A DNA stretch of 64,000 bases from Megamerina dolium (GCA_963854835.1 OY978526.1:21606334-21670333); one strand, 5' to 3'. Positions 1 through 11,743 are shown, counted from the stretch's first letter. Notes: generated by a model from the letters alone, not told the origin. Numbers and translations are program-made.

Positions 1-420
1 AAAACATCAGAAAATCAACAAGAATTACCTAGGAGTCGGCCTTTAAATGTGGAAATGTATGACTGGACTCTCATTAATTTTCCATCCTCAACATTATCCC
101 ATATTTAACACCTATATTCACCCATTAAGGCGACTCCCATGTAAAATGGCCGAAAAAAAACTTTTGAAAATCAACAATATCTGCCCAGTAATCACCCCAA
201 CAACGATGTAATGTACGACGAACTCCCATTAATTTTTCTTCCTTTCCAATTTCCACCGTTTAAGAAGACTTCCATGCAAAATAACGAAAAAAACCAGAAA
301 ATCAACAATAGATAGCCAATAATCGACTATTGAGCAGTGAAACATATGGCTAATCTCCATTATTTTTTTTTCTACATTTCCTTCAAACATACTTACCCTG
401 TATTATGAAATTTAAACTGA
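1..420. repeat. Satellite family D (about 154-bp unit), left-edge array
   Basis: Two or more diverged units run into the left edge. The phrase 'TCATTAATTTT' near 72 recurs as 'CCATTAATTTTTCTT' near 226, about 155 bases later. Each unit also carries a block of the form 'AAGGCGACTCCCATG...AAAATGGCCGAAAA' (near 126 and 252). The same blocks recur at 10.4-10.9, 43.15-44.35 and 63.1-64 kb, so this is a dispersed satellite rather than a local duplication. No gene is seen in it. Confidence 0.65.
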
Positions 421-599
421 AAATTGACATTTACCAGAATATTGTTTTAGAATGAAACACCCAGTATATCGTTTCAGTGCGCACATGATTCATTAATGCG
501 TACGAGTGACCTAAATTCTTCGATTGTTCTTTTTTGCTTTTGTTTCTGTTTTACTCAATTTTTATTTCTTTTTTTTTGCATTTTGACATCAGACACCAT

Positions 600-813
600 T
601 CATTACTTTTTACTTACCAAAGCGTCACAACAAAACAACAACAACACCAAGAATTACTTTTTACTTACCAAGGCGGCGCAACAACAACAACAACAACACC
701 ACCAACAACGCCAACATTGTTGCGGTGGTCGTATCAACAAAACTTGATCACATCCCTCCGTTGTGATTACAATACAATAACAATACGATTTTTGCATTTC
801 ACCAAAACGTCAG

Positions 814-845
<32 letters not shown>

Positions 846-985
846 AACAATGTGAATGACATGCAAGTTCCATTTTCCTTAACAGATATTAGCCTTTTGC
901 GATATTTGCCCTCATTTTTAATTGATTTTAAGTGAAATTTGCAATAATCCACAACAACAGCTACAACAACAACAAAAACACAATA
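600..985. repeat. CAA microsatellite cluster
   Basis: Three (CAA)n runs lie at about 631-700, 815-850 and 953-980, with short unique spacers. A phrase 'TTTTACTTACCAA' occurs twice (near 607 and 658), so the first two blocks may be a small local duplication. The apparent poly-Asn/Gln reading frames here are produced by the CAA tract and show no other coding character. Fly introns and leaders often hold such tracts. Confidence 0.8.
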
Positions 986-1000
986 TATATGCATGTGCAT

Positions 1001-2340
1001 TCTAATACATTCTAAATCTAATGGTGCTAATAGTAAATTATTCTTTTATTTTTCGTTTATTTTTTTTATATCTTTTCCATTTCAATTCTCTTCATACTAA
1101 CGATTTACTATACGATTTATATTATCAATATCAAATCCAAGACTGATTAAAATCGATCATCAATCATATTATTGCATACAAACCAGCCAGCCAGTCAGCT
1201 ACATTTATCGTAGCCCGCTATTATTCTTGATTTATTTCATTGCTGTAAATAAAATGCAGCTGAAAGCAGCTACTAAAACTACACAACGACATTTACACCA
1301 ACAGGAAATTGAGTTTCTTCTGAAAAAGAGGCTTTAAAATTGATCAAACACACACAAAGTTATATGTGCGTGTGTCTGGATTAGAGTCAATAACACTGCA
1401 GTTTAATCATACATCATGTTATCTACATATCTTACAAAAAAATTATATTCAATGACAAAATTAAGCGGCAATCAATTAACTTTTATTTTTTTTCTTTATT
1501 AAAAACCTATTATTTAAACCTAAAATAGTTTAAAATGTCACCGGCATGTGTATAACTCATCACCAGCAGCGACAGTAAACAGCAATGAGCAGTAACAATC
1601 TAACATAGGTAAGATACCTGCTCACGTTTATAGTAGAAGGCGGTTTTATTTTACATACACACACACACATTCATAATACACATATGTATATCCCTTTGAT
1701 CTTTTGCTTTTGCCTTTCTACATACAGTTGTTGGTTAAACTTCATAACTCGTAAGGCGGCGACGGCGGCGGCAGCATAAGAAATCCCCAAACGAGACAAT
1801 ACTTTATGTTCACATGTGACACAAGATGACTGCAATATGCGGCAGTCGTTAACATCAGCGAAAGTCAACACTTTCCATACAACATATGCATGCATACACC
1901 ATGCCAAGCATCATCTAACTCGAACGACATGCTTCCAATCGCTTGCATAGTATTCACACAGCGTTCACATTCATAATATTTCAACGCATGCGCCACCACG
2001 CATATCATAAATTCGTTTGCTACAGCATCAGCAACAGAAGCGAGTTGGTTATAGAGTAGCCTGCCTGCCTGAATGTCAGAAGTTTTTTCGTTTTTATTAA
2101 TTTATTTGCAAAAGTTGTATGTATGTATGTATTTGAGCAAATATGGAGCCTCTGAGGAATAGCTCGTTGCTTGTTGCTCGTTGTGCGTATTATGAATGTT
2201 TATTGTCAGCAAACAACAAATAAATGTCCTCAATAGACAATGAGATACGCTCATAAGAAAGAAATTTGTTGTCATTGTCATCCTTGTTGTTGTTGTTGTT
2301 AATGATGTAGTACTATTCTCATATTGTACAGATGTAATTC
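1001..2340. other. AT-rich spacer without a recognisable gene
   Basis: No gene is recognised. The stretch contains a short GGC/GAC-rich patch near 1755-1775, a GTAT run near 2116-2132 and a TTG run near 2283-2300. It lies downstream of the 3' end of the isochorismatase-domain gene. Confidence 0.5.
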
Positions 2341-2344
2341 ATAT

Positions 2345-2350
2345 TTTATT
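2345..2350 (-). terminator. Probable polyadenylation signal of the isochorismatase-domain gene
   Basis: The plus strand reads TTTATT, giving AATAAA on the minus strand. It lies about 65 bases beyond the stop codon of the gene at 2416-3258, a normal distance for a short fly 3' UTR. The cleavage site itself cannot be seen. Confidence 0.5.
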
Positions 2351-2415
2351 ATGTTTATCATTAAATTTTGTGTGACAACAAATTGATATTGATGCTAACA
2401 ATTTCACATTTGATT

Positions 2416-3258
2416 TTATAATTTCGCTACTGGATTAGCAATTTGCATATCAGCCGATTTTTCATTAACTAATTTACGCAGAATATTGAATTTGGGATGA
2501 TTTTTATCACGCATCAAATTAAATATTACACTCTCACTTGTCGTTAGGATACAACCAAGTTGGCGTAAACGTTCAAATGCCATATCACGATCCTGATTCA
2601 AACGTGAACAACTACAATCGGCCACAATGAATACATTCATATTTTGATTAATTAAATCAATGGCAGTTTGTTCAACACATACATGTGACTAAATAAAAGA
2701 ATATATATGATTAGTATAAGAATAAAATTTAATATAAATCCATAACATACCTCAATGCCAAAGAGTACAACATCGCTGGGCTTATCACCAAATATTTCTT
2801 TTACTTTCGATTCCAATTGTGGTACCCACATACTGAAACGTGTCTTCTCAATGACATCACATGCATGACTTATATCAATTTCTTTGGCAGTTTTACCCAA
2901 TTTCTCCGGATATTGTTCGGTAACCAATAGTGGCACTTCAAATTCTTTTCCAGCTTGCACCTGTAATAAAAAATACGATTTAAAATTGCTAACTTTTGAA
3001 CATTCTATCGATGGTTTGTGTATACACTAAAATATAGTTATGCAGCTTTCTATCAGCTGACTGCATGCAAAACTTTTTCTGGATATGAGCTGACGATGAT
3101 AATGCCACTTCATGCACATTCATCATTCTTACCAATTTAATTGTATTTTTTATTAATGAATCAAACAATGGTAAAGCCGGTCGAAATTTCTCTTGTATGT
3201 CGCACAAAAAGAATACAGTTTTACGTGGATCCAATAAACGTAAACGATTTACAGCCAT
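2416..3258 (-). CDS. Isochorismatase-domain hydrolase, three exons
   Basis: The gene reads on the minus strand in three exons: 3258-3133, 2960-2751 and 2688-2416, with introns of 172 and 62 bases. The junctions are TTG|GTAAGA, TTATTACAG|GTGC, GAG|GTATGT and TTTATTTAG|TCAC. All are phase 0, so the frame is unbroken and gives about 202 residues, the usual length for animal isochorismatase-domain proteins. The start is the ATG at 3258, giving MAVNRLRLLD. Candidate catalytic residues of this alpha/beta hydrolase-like family are Asp20 (FFLCDIQEKF), Lys81 (EKTRFSMW) and Cys116 (GIESHVCVEQTA), the last created by splicing exon 2 to exon 3. The 'VTEQYPEKLGKT' block is also typical of the ISOC1/ISOC2-like group. 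The true substrate of the animal enzymes is poorly known, so no reaction is assigned. It is the only clearly intact gene in the window, divergently placed from the candidate gene start at 5093. Confidence 0.93.
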
Positions 3259-5092
3259 AATTATATAGAAAAAAGTAAATATCTAATCAGTTGTATAGAC
3301 GAAATGTGTATGCACAATCAACACACAATGAAATGTCAAATGTTCACATACGATTCGATTCACAATAAATGAAATAAGAAAATTATTCTTGCAATCTTTA
3401 ATCAATCATCAATTATCTACTATAGTAGTTATTTAACTCCTTTGATTAAAAAAAAAAAAAACACACCAAATATAAGTTATTTACTATTTTTTGTTGAATT
3501 TATTTTCCAAAAATGAAATGCATCCCAACCAAATGTCCCTACAATGCTGCCAAATCACCATCATTTTTAGTTACGAGCAACTGAGGCAACTATCTGATTC
3601 ACATCAGATTTCACCAAATATACACACACGTACGCCCTTCATTCACCACACACTATGGTGAAGTCTGCCACAACATAGCACAACGTTGACGGCAACGAGT
3701 TCCTCCAAAATAAATTCATAAATCCTCGATTATTAGAAAATATTAAATAAATCGTGTGAAAAGCACCAATTAAATATCAAATGTATCGAAGTAAAATGAA
3801 ATTTGGTGAAAATTCAAGTGCTAAAAGTGTAAAATAAGCGATTGAAATTCTCATGCTGCTCTTGTATGCATCGAGACTGCAACAAAAATTAAAGAGAAAT
3901 TCCATAATGAAACTGAAAACGCAAGAAAACAGCGAAAAGTAATCAACAAAAAAATGTTCAAAAGATGTCGAATACAATTAGATATGGTAGGTAGACAATT
4001 GAAAACTGAATTTTGTGTTTAGATATTTCACAATTTTTGTGTATTTTTTTTTTCCCCATTGGAGTTTCACTCAAATATCATAATCAAGGGAACGAAAATG
4101 ATTTAAGGAAAATACAATATTTTACACGATTTACTTTGGTTTTTCTTCTCTACTACAGAAATGAATGCTAAAGTGAAATAGCATATATACATGCAAACCA
4201 CGATGTACATAGCATTGTTCTCGCTCAGGCATGGCGAATGGGAACGAGTGGTAAAAAACTGAATACACGAGAGAAAAATCTAACATTGTATCTATTGTGA
4301 ATGCTCAAGTCGCGCATGAATTCCAATTTCACCATATTTGTGTATAATTAGAAATTTGAAAAAAATTTGACATTTTCACCATATTGGTAAATTTTTATTT
4401 TTTTTTTGTTAACGACGACAACATGCATTTGATGTGAAACAATTTTCATGAAATCACGCGAAAAACTGAATATAAATGCAAATCGAGTGTTATCGAGTGT
4501 GTATACATAGCTGAAAAAGCAAGAAAAGTGAAAATATGGGATAGAAAAATAATCTCGCATGTGAGAAAAATCATATATCTCCCATCACAAGAGCATAAGT
4601 ATGTGTGCGTGTGTGTGTTTTTTTCGTTTTTCCGATCTATCGTAGACGGTGTATTTCCTGTGTGTGCAAAACGACATCGTTGACGTGTTGCCTGCCATCA
4701 CATTGTCTATCAGTGCTTTGTCCATTTCCCCCTTTTGAAAGCGTGTTTTTTACACCGCTCAAGTGAACTCTGGTGTATACACGTTTACATTTTTAATTTA
4801 TATGCTATATTTTGTAAATTTGTTTATCCATCATTTACACCATATGATATGGGTTTATCCAAGCAATTGCATTAAATTATCAGTAGTGAGAATAAAATTA
4901 TCCAACAATAACAATTTTACCAGCATCACAATACAAATGAAGAAATTTACTATTACTACACTCAACTCTTTTCATCAACAATCAACATTATCGTCGTCGT
5001 CTTCGTGGTTGTCGCCGCCTCCGCCGCCGTCGTCGTCGTCGTCGTCATCATCGTTGTTTTCCTAATCAACATACAGAGCAAAAAAACTGCCA
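3259..5092. promoter_or_regulatory. Divergent intergenic region and probable leader of a plus-strand gene
   Basis: This stretch separates the minus-strand hydrolase from the plus-strand start exon at 5093, so it should hold both promoters. Stretches near 3690-3970 and 4080-4560 have the A-rich, GTGAAAA-like look of fly 5' untranslated exons. A possible donor (TAG|GTAGAC) lies near 3989. From 4985 to 5060 a TCG/CCG-rich run interrupts the AT-rich background. It ends in TAA shortly before the start ATG, so the open frame from 4763 to 5065 would be an upstream ORF at most. No TATA box or initiator can be assigned with confidence. Confidence 0.35.
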
Positions 5093-5379
5093 ATGAGTCG
5101 ACGACAGTCGTTGGATCGACCAGGTGTGTTTATTTGTTTTAATTATATAATAGAAAATACTAACAAAAAAAATTTACTGTATAAATTATAGTAAAATTTA
5201 AATGTAATTAATATTGGTATTGATTCTTGCTTATATGTATACCTGTATGTTTGTATATGGAGATAGTACCCTATCTCTTTCTCTTCATTGTGCTAAAAAT
5301 AGACTATACTAATTTCTCTCACTCAGGTGCGCTTGAACTCTCTGATTTGAGCCGCACCAACCCCAATGCCAGCTACTAA
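5093..5379 (+). CDS. Candidate start exon plus second exon of an unrecognised gene
   Basis: The start ATG at 5093 opens a short exon (MSRRQSLDRP) ending at 5123 with CAG|GTGTGT. An intron of 203 bases ends in TACTAATTTCTCTCACTCAG at 5326, with an ideal branch-point-like CTAAT and a pyrimidine tract. Exon 2 from 5327 continues in phase (GALELSDLSRTNPNASY) and stops at TAA 5377-5379, giving 27 residues. Base composition across both pieces is less AT-rich than around it. It may be a short peptide, a truncated isoform, or a first exon that also splices past exon 2 to a distant exon. I do not recognise the protein. No signal peptide or domain is seen. Confidence 0.4.
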
Positions 5380-5399
5380 TAATAATATTGACAGTGTTG

Positions 5400-6050
5400 T
5401 CAGCTTTCTGATGAAAAATAGGTTAATTTGTCTTTTTTATTTTTCTTGTATACATACTCGTCGCAATGCTATAATTAGTTTTTTTTTTCTAATTTCAGCA
5501 TATTTTGTCCATTCTTTAGATATTCTTTTTTATCACTTTTTTTTTTCTTATTTTGACAAACCGAAATGTAAACAGCAGTATTGTTTATTTATTTGAATTT
5601 TTTTTAAACTACTAAAAAACTCAACAGTTTTGGGTCAAAATATCGCTATAAATTGAGATGATGGATTTTGCTAGAAATTAAATACAATAAAATCGATGTT
5701 TTAGCAAATTCCAAAGTTCGGTTTTTCAAATAATTATTCAGGACAACTATTTCAAGCTAATATTTTATTTCAAAATAAATAAATATAATACTAATTAATT
5801 ATTAGCAGTTCCAGAGCCCAAAAAAAGTTAATGATACAAAAGTTTTAATGAAGAATAATAGATAGTTATTTTTAATATTCTAAAAATTTACTTTCTGCGA
5901 CAAGAAACTCTTCATAAATATTCTTTTCATATATTTGTTGACTTTATAAAGACAATTTTAAACATTTTAGAAAAAAAAAAAAAAAAAAGACATTTACAAT
6001 ATCCAAATTGTAGGCCCAGCGCTCTTCTGTAACCTGGGTAAGGGAGCCTT
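5400..6050. other. AT-rich non-coding stretch
   Basis: Nothing recognisable apart from homopolymer runs (poly-A at about 5971-5988). If the exons at 5093-5379 are real, this is intron or 3' flank. Confidence 0.4.
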
Positions 6051-6059
6051 GTCCGTACT

Positions 6060-6760
6060 CATAAAGAAAAATGAAAAATTAGAAAGACAAGATGCTTCAT
6101 ATTCTGCTTTATTCCAACGCTTCCATAACATTTCGATACCTTTCTTGTAGTACGATTTATCTTTGCCCTCACAAATGGCCTCTCTTTCGGCGATCACCTC
6201 TTCATTTGAGCCAAATCGCTCTTCGGCAATGATTTTTTTAGGTTTCTGACTAGGTAAAAGCGGGGTGAGACAAATCTTACGAATATGGTGGGTCCGGAAG
6301 TAATTGGAAGTATAATTAGTCCATTCTGCCTCCGACTTGTGGCAAGAGAACACTTTTTTTTTCTTCTTCATATGGACCGTGTTTTCGAGATTTTCTCCTA
6401 CAAACAAATCACTTGGAATATGTAGCAATCGTAATGATCTGTGCTTTTTCAAAGTAGTTGATGTAATAAATTTCCATTCGTATCCCTAAATGCGGACGCT
6501 ATAATCTTTCCAAATGACTGTATCAAATTTTTAACCGCTTTGGGCTTGGTGCTCCTGCTGTTTTCCACTCAACTGGGAGCCGATTTGACTCTGAAATGTA
6601 GTGGTGATCCAAATTTCGTACATTGTTACATACAAATAGTGTTTTCTATCTCGCTTAATAGATCCAAACAGCTCGCAAAATCATCGACATGTTGTTTTTG
6701 GTCCACTTTTTTCAAACGGCATCCATTTTTTCCCCGAGATTAAGCAAAAAAAAATATCAA
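6060..6760 (-). pseudogene. Mariner (DD34D) transposase remnant, irritans-like
   Basis: Read on the minus strand, the fragment starts near 6750 and runs to about 6060. The block VTMYEIWITTTF corresponds to the VTMDETWIHHYTP block around the first catalytic Asp, here lost. Next comes a stretch like the 'SAEW...GEPSPK' region, a frameshifted and stop-broken version of PPYSPDLAPSD near 6270-6290, and a better-kept C-terminus with RFGSNEEVIAE and SYYKKGIEML. Many stops and shifts make it long dead. The N-terminal DNA-binding half is missing, and no terminal repeats were found. Confidence 0.8.
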
Positions 6761-6944
6761 TTTTATGTGCAATAAGTATATATAACATAATGATAAAACG
6801 TGTTGTTGTTGTTCTTGTTGTAGCAGCAATAATACAAAAATACTTTCTTTTTGTTCCCGTACAAAGAATTTCCGTATTCTGATGAGGTGAATGAACCTTT
6901 TTCGACCACGTGATCGAGTGCTTCCGGAACGTAGACCCGTCTAT

Positions 6945-7118
6945 TCTTGGGAAGCAATGATAAAACCTAATTTTGAATATTGCTTCACTATACTTTTACT
7001 GAGGAATAAAAATATAGAGATATTACAAAATAAAGCCTTGAGAATTGTTTTCAACTGTATTATTTACGTCCCAATAAGAATACTCCCGGAGACATTAAAA
7101 TGGATTTCTATATAAAAA
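6945..7118 (+). pseudogene. Non-LTR retrotransposon RT C-terminal fragment
   Basis: A short plus-strand frame reads KPNFEYC, then ILQNKALRIVFNC, then PETLKWIS. This pattern is the post-reverse-transcriptase region of jockey/CR1-like LINEs (KPHFEYC...LQNKALR...LxWLS). It is only about 55 residues, stops in TAA, and is directly followed by a SINE in the opposite orientation. No endonuclease or catalytic RT part is present. Confidence 0.72.
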
Positions 7119-7137
7119 TAAATATGTGGGATTTTAT

Positions 7138-7366
7138 AAGCCCCGAAGGGCTTTTTAGCCGAGCCTGTCTTTTATTACTCTGTTGTGCTTGTTAGATTTA
7201 GGACAGTATTAGAAGGAGCCTACTGATTTTAGCCGACTCCGAACGGCAGAACTATTGCGACATCACCTTTTCAGAGCTTAGTCACAGAGTTCTTTTAGAA
7301 GCTTTTCCATGCCACGACCTACACATCAGAATTACAGTGCACTAACCACTGATCTACGGTTTGCTT
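7138..7366 (-). mobile_element. tRNA-derived SINE, copy b (diverged)
   Basis: Minus-strand copy of the family best seen at 39320-39693. The body ('CGAACGGCAGAACTATTGCG', 'ACAGTATTAGAAGGAGCC') is clear. The head at 7330-7366 keeps traces of the tRNA-like A and B boxes, but the segment between body and head is deleted relative to full copies. The 5' end lies near 7366. No clean target-site duplication was seen. Confidence 0.75.
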
Positions 7367-7379
7367 TATAACTGACATT

Positions 7380-9690
7380 CAGCCAAATTGCCTTAGAAAT
7401 AATATAGATGTTAGAAGGCCCACTGTGATAATACCATTCATCTCAAAATAGTTTGTTTTATAAATGTTTTCTAAATGTCTCATTAAATAAATCAAAATGA
7501 ATAAAAAGTCACCTAAGATGTTTAAAAAAAAAACGAATCGTTGGCCAATTGGATCAAACATAATTGATTTTTTTTTTTGCATCTCAATACAAATTGAATC
7601 TAAAGCATTGTTGTCCTTGTACGTTGAGCTGTACATTGATTAGTACATCTAACTATCTCACTCAAGTTAACTACAAAGAAATTACGATTACTATTCACTA
7701 TTTTCACTATTCACAATAGTACAAAACTGGCAACATTGCCTATTGCAGCTGTCGTATTTTCCGTATATACTTTTTTTTTTTTTTAATCTTTCTCTTGCGT
7801 TTTGATTTGGCGCTTCGTTGTGTATATCATACATGTACGACCAATACGGAATAACATCCCAAAGGAGAATATAGAGAAAAGACGAATTTCTTGAATGAAG
7901 TGTGGTGAATTTCATTTGCTAAATATGCATGTGTGTGTGTATATCATCGAAGTAAACAAAGTGATGCCATTTAATATGTTGTTTGTTTCATAACAACAAC
8001 AACAACAACAACAATGATTATAATAATTTTGCAAGTTCAACGTTTTTATATGTACCTATTCATTTATTTTTAGAGTGACAATTGACAAATAATATTTTGG
8101 CTATTTAGAAGAAAATGTATGATTGGTATGCACATCAGTGTGTGTATGATGAAGCTATTTTTAAATGAAATTAATGAACTTTTTTGTTTTTTACAGCAAA
8201 AATTATGGGGAAAAGTCAAATGTGATTTTCTTTGGTAATTTTAAAATGTGTAAAAGAAAAACAATATTTTTTTTACATTAATTGCTGCATTCGTTATGCT
8301 TTTGTTGTTCTATTGCTGTAGCATATGTGGTGAACTCATTAAAATATTGTATTATTTTGGTATTCTTCTTCTTCTTCTTCTTTTTTTTTCTAAATATTTT
8401 ATTTCAATTTTAAGTATTGGAAAAATACATAGAAATTTGCAATTCAATTTGTAAAAAGAGAAAGTGTTGAGCAACAAAATATGTATATAATTATTTTAAA
8501 CCCATTAGAGAGACAAAGAAATGTTATGTTTTGAGATGTTGCCGAAAAGGTGAAATCATTATTTTACGTATGTATATTTACCATTGTGTAAAATAAATAA
8601 AGGTGAATTGGGTGTTGGATTAAAAAAATCAAATTCGCTGCATGTAACATGATTGATTGACTAACTAGTGATGCATTACATTTTTTTTTTTCAAATTTAG
8701 GAGAACATATATCAATATGGCGATATGAGAATGAATGTCAAATTCAAATGGATGTAGTGTTTTTGTTTTCAATGTATAACATTGCATATGCATAGCACGT
8801 AACCATTTCATTTCCATGTAGTCCCTTATTGATTGTTAATGTCGCAAAATGTTGCTATACAAAGTGAAAGAAGATGTTGCTGTCAACAAGAATGACGGGG
8901 ACCTTGATGTTGCAAGCAATGCAAGTGCATGTGCATATAAGTCATTGTTGATGCGAATTAAAATTATATCACATAGAATAATCAAAGTGTGCCGATTTAT
9001 TTCTTTTTCCCTATTTCTTTTGTCTCCATATCATTAGCAATGCGTTTTTTTTTTTCACACCCTTGGAGCTATAGGAATCAAGTATTAATTTAATGTGCTA
9101 TTGATTGAATTTGATGTGGTCATCCATCGATCGTAAATCTTGTTTATGTGCGACTGTGACCATTCCATTAAGAATAAGCAACAGCATATGAGTATACACA
9201 ATATCAAATGCAATAAAAATGTTTCCCAGCACAACAGGGAGTTAACTAAGTTAAAAAAAAAAGAATAATAATAAAGCACAACATTATCGTATCATGATAC
9301 ATAAAAGTGCAGACATTGTTACAGCATCATCATTCACGCATTTTCAATAAAAGTGGTAATCACATTGTGTTGCTTTTGCTATAAACTCGTATGGATCGGT
9401 TGACTTTGCAATTTTCATTTCATTTTCCATAATACTCGAAAACAAGTAACAAATGACAGAATGAAAGAGAACGCATATAAGAAAACAAAAACAAATGCAA
9501 TGAACAAATGAAAAATAGTAAATTACAAAAAAAAAAAAAAATCAAATAGGAAGTCGAAAGAAAAACAATACCGGCAACACTGGTGGTGGTGGTTTGATAC
9601 ATATCACCACTTTGTATGCATGAGTATGCATCTCATCATTGGTTTCACACAAAAATAGATAGATACATACAAATATGTACATCTATCTAT
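7380..9690. other. AT-rich non-coding stretch
   Basis: No gene is recognised. It contains a CAA run at about 7995-8014, a CTT run near 8366-8383, and several poly-T/poly-A tracts. Short open frames here lack any family resemblance. Confidence 0.45.
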
Positions 9691-9699
9691 ATCGCCATC

Positions 9700-9838
9700 A
9701 CCATCATCGTCGTCGTCGTCGTTGTCATCGTCATCGTGTCGTTGTCGGGTTTATTATCGTCATCGTCGTCGTTTTCATTTTCGTCGTCGTTGCTTTTTGT
9801 GGGATACATAATTTGATTTGATTTGTTGCAATTGTTGC

Positions 9839-9871
<33 letters not shown>
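9700..9871. repeat. GTC and TTG microsatellites
   Basis: An impure (GTC/ATC)n tract covers about 9700-9795 and a (TTG)n tract about 9835-9871. The second tract is followed by TTTCCTTTCAG|GCG, which looks like a splice acceptor, but none of the three frames stays open downstream. Confidence 0.8.
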
Positions 9872-9873
<2 letters not shown>

Positions 9874-10369
9874 CCTTTCAGGCGTTAACCTAAAATGTCA
9901 ATTCGATTGTCAAATTCAATAAAAATCAATCGTATTTTGAAGATATGCTGCCCTCTGATTTTTATCCTTTTGTCTTTCAATTAATTGTACAATTTTGTAA
10001 TTGATAATTTGTTTATGATAGGTCGAATGAGTGTATTGTTGGAATACATATCGATAATTTGTTTATGAAAAATCAAATACATTTGACATCACGGAATACT
10101 AAAGGGTCGTAAGTGTGTATTGTTAGCAAATAAAAATGTGTGAAGCTAATTTAATGCATATTAAGTGGTTTAAATTGCATAAATCAAAATTGAGACTATC
10201 TGACTGAGCATAAAACATAGAATTTGGATCAATGTAAGCATTTCCAGTCAATGAAGCATAAATAAATAATTGATTTTGCCTACTTTTTCCGTATTTTTAT
10301 ATAAAACCATCAATTTTGTAAGGAAGTGTCGATATGAGATAAGTATGTTTCGAGGAATTGTTAAGGAGG

Positions 10370-10880
10370 AAAATTTGATGGGGGGTCGGTCATACATTTT
10401 ATCGCTCTAGAGCGGATTCCTGGGCAGCTAATGGCAATTTTCACTTGTGTTTCGAATATTTTGTATGGAAGTGAACATTTAAAGAATGAAAATATGCAGG
10501 AAATGTTGAGGAGTAAAAATTAATGAGGGTCGGTCATATAGTTTAAGCGCTCTTGAGGTGTTTCCTTGGCAACTATGGGCCTACTTGTTTGTTTCCTAAT
10601 TAACAACCCCAGAATTTTCCCCAGAGTAGTGAAGTATCGTGTACTGGCAGCTATCATTTTTGCCTTTTAAACGTTTCCTCTGCACATACTACCTACATAT
10701 CTCCATACCATAAGAGAACGATCATACCAAATGACCGCAAAATATGTGAAGATCAACATATAAACCCATAATTGAAGAGTAGACACCTTTAGAGCGTTGA
10801 AATATACAACTGATCTCTATTAACGTTTCCGCTATCTCCACCCCTCAAGAGGACTCCCATACAAAATGACCGAAAAAACA
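10370..10880. repeat. Satellite family D, second locus with mixed orientation
   Basis: At 10380-10560 two units in inverted orientation carry 'GGGTCGGTCATA' (near 10383 and 10528, about 147 apart), the reverse complement of the 'TATGGCCGACC' block of the 43-kb array. From about 10660 to 10880 the orientation is direct again, with AAGAGGACTCCCATACAAAA. The switch of orientation within 500 bases suggests a rearranged array. No gene is seen. Confidence 0.6.
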
Positions 10881-10964
10881 TTGAATATCGGCTATTGCAT
10901 GGGTTTTTGTGTTTTCCTCTGAGCCAAGTCATTTAAAAATGTGTGCCCGCCTTAATGTGTAGTG

Positions 10965-11217
10965 GGTGAGTAGATGCCGTAGCTCAGTGGTTAGTGCGTT
11001 GACCTTTTGATCCGTAGGTCGTGCGTTTAATCCCCGCCTGGATCAATTTTAATATCGAAAATATTTTTCTTCCGACCAGTGTTCACTACAAGTCCACAAG
11101 TAATTGGCAATTCTTCCGACAGTAACAATTTTTCATGAAAAATGCAACTTAAGAGTTCTCTGACAAAGCTATCAAAAACTGAGGTCACAAAGATTCTACC
11201 ATTTGGAACCGTCTTGA
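10965..11217 (+). mobile_element. tRNA-derived SINE, copy a (5' part, split by a MITE)
   Basis: The tRNA-like head at about 10975-11035 has an A box (TAGCTCAGTGGTTAGTGCG) and a B box (GGTCGTGCGTTTAATCCC). The body follows (AATTGGCAATT, TTCCGACAGTAACAA, CACAAAGATTCTACC). The family sequence then breaks at the MITE of 11218-11743 and resumes at 11744. Confidence 0.85.
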
Positions 11218-11743
11218 AGCCTACACAGACGTCAGCGTTAATCCGGATTACCGGCACACTTAATCCGAATAAAATATTAACCTGACAGACGGCAGTATTG
11301 CGGATTAACTCAACAGCTGATTGCTGTATTATTAGGTCAGCTCACTTACATTACCATCACTATCAATTTCTGTCGTCTGTCACTCTCGATATGAGAAAAT
11401 CTAGAAGAAGTATGTGAATTGAAAACTATCAGAAACTTGTAAATTGACATTCACAGTTCGTAATTGACAGCTGGATTTATTTGTTCGCCAACACTTTTCA
11501 TGTTGAAAACTGTAAACAATTGTTGAAAGTTTTTCGTTAGCGAACACACCTAATATTTTGTAAAATGGATCGAGAAAAATTCACAATAGAACATTTTCAG
11601 CAGTGTTGCCATCGCAAATTGCCCTAATCCTCTTTTATCTTGAGAATTAACTCATAGAGTTAATGCGGATTAGCTGCAATTAATGCCCGAGTTAATTCGA
11701 ATTAATTCGGTAATCCGGAATTAGGCTGCCGTCTGTCTAGGCT
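11218..11743. mobile_element. MITE-like element with about 36-bp terminal inverted repeats
   Basis: The left end 11218-11253 and right end 11708-11743 are imperfect inverted repeats. Both read, inward, AGCCTA, then ACAGACG, then CAG, and end in CCGGATTACCG. The interior of about 450 bases has no transposase and repeats related phrases (ACAGACGGCAG near 11284, TAATGCGGATTA near 11660). It interrupts a SINE, whose sequence continues on both sides. The superfamily is not identified. The outermost AGCCTA may be part of the inverted repeat or a target duplication. Confidence 0.75.

Noticed and set aside
534..935. Poly-Asn/Gln protein
   Set aside because: Produced by CAA microsatellites; no other coding character.
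4763..5065. 100-residue Ser/Pro-rich protein
   Set aside because: Mostly a TCG/CCG microsatellite in what looks like a leader. At most an upstream ORF.
9871..9900. Splice acceptor after the TTG tract
   Set aside because: No frame stays open beyond a few codons in two phases, and no donor follows in the third.
10975..11035. tRNA gene suggested by A and B boxes (also at 23090-23150, 39325-39390 and 60890-60961)
   Set aside because: The heads share one diverged sequence, continue into a common SINE body, lack a clean acceptor stem at the 3' side, and two copies are flanked by target duplications. They are SINE heads, not functional tRNA genes.
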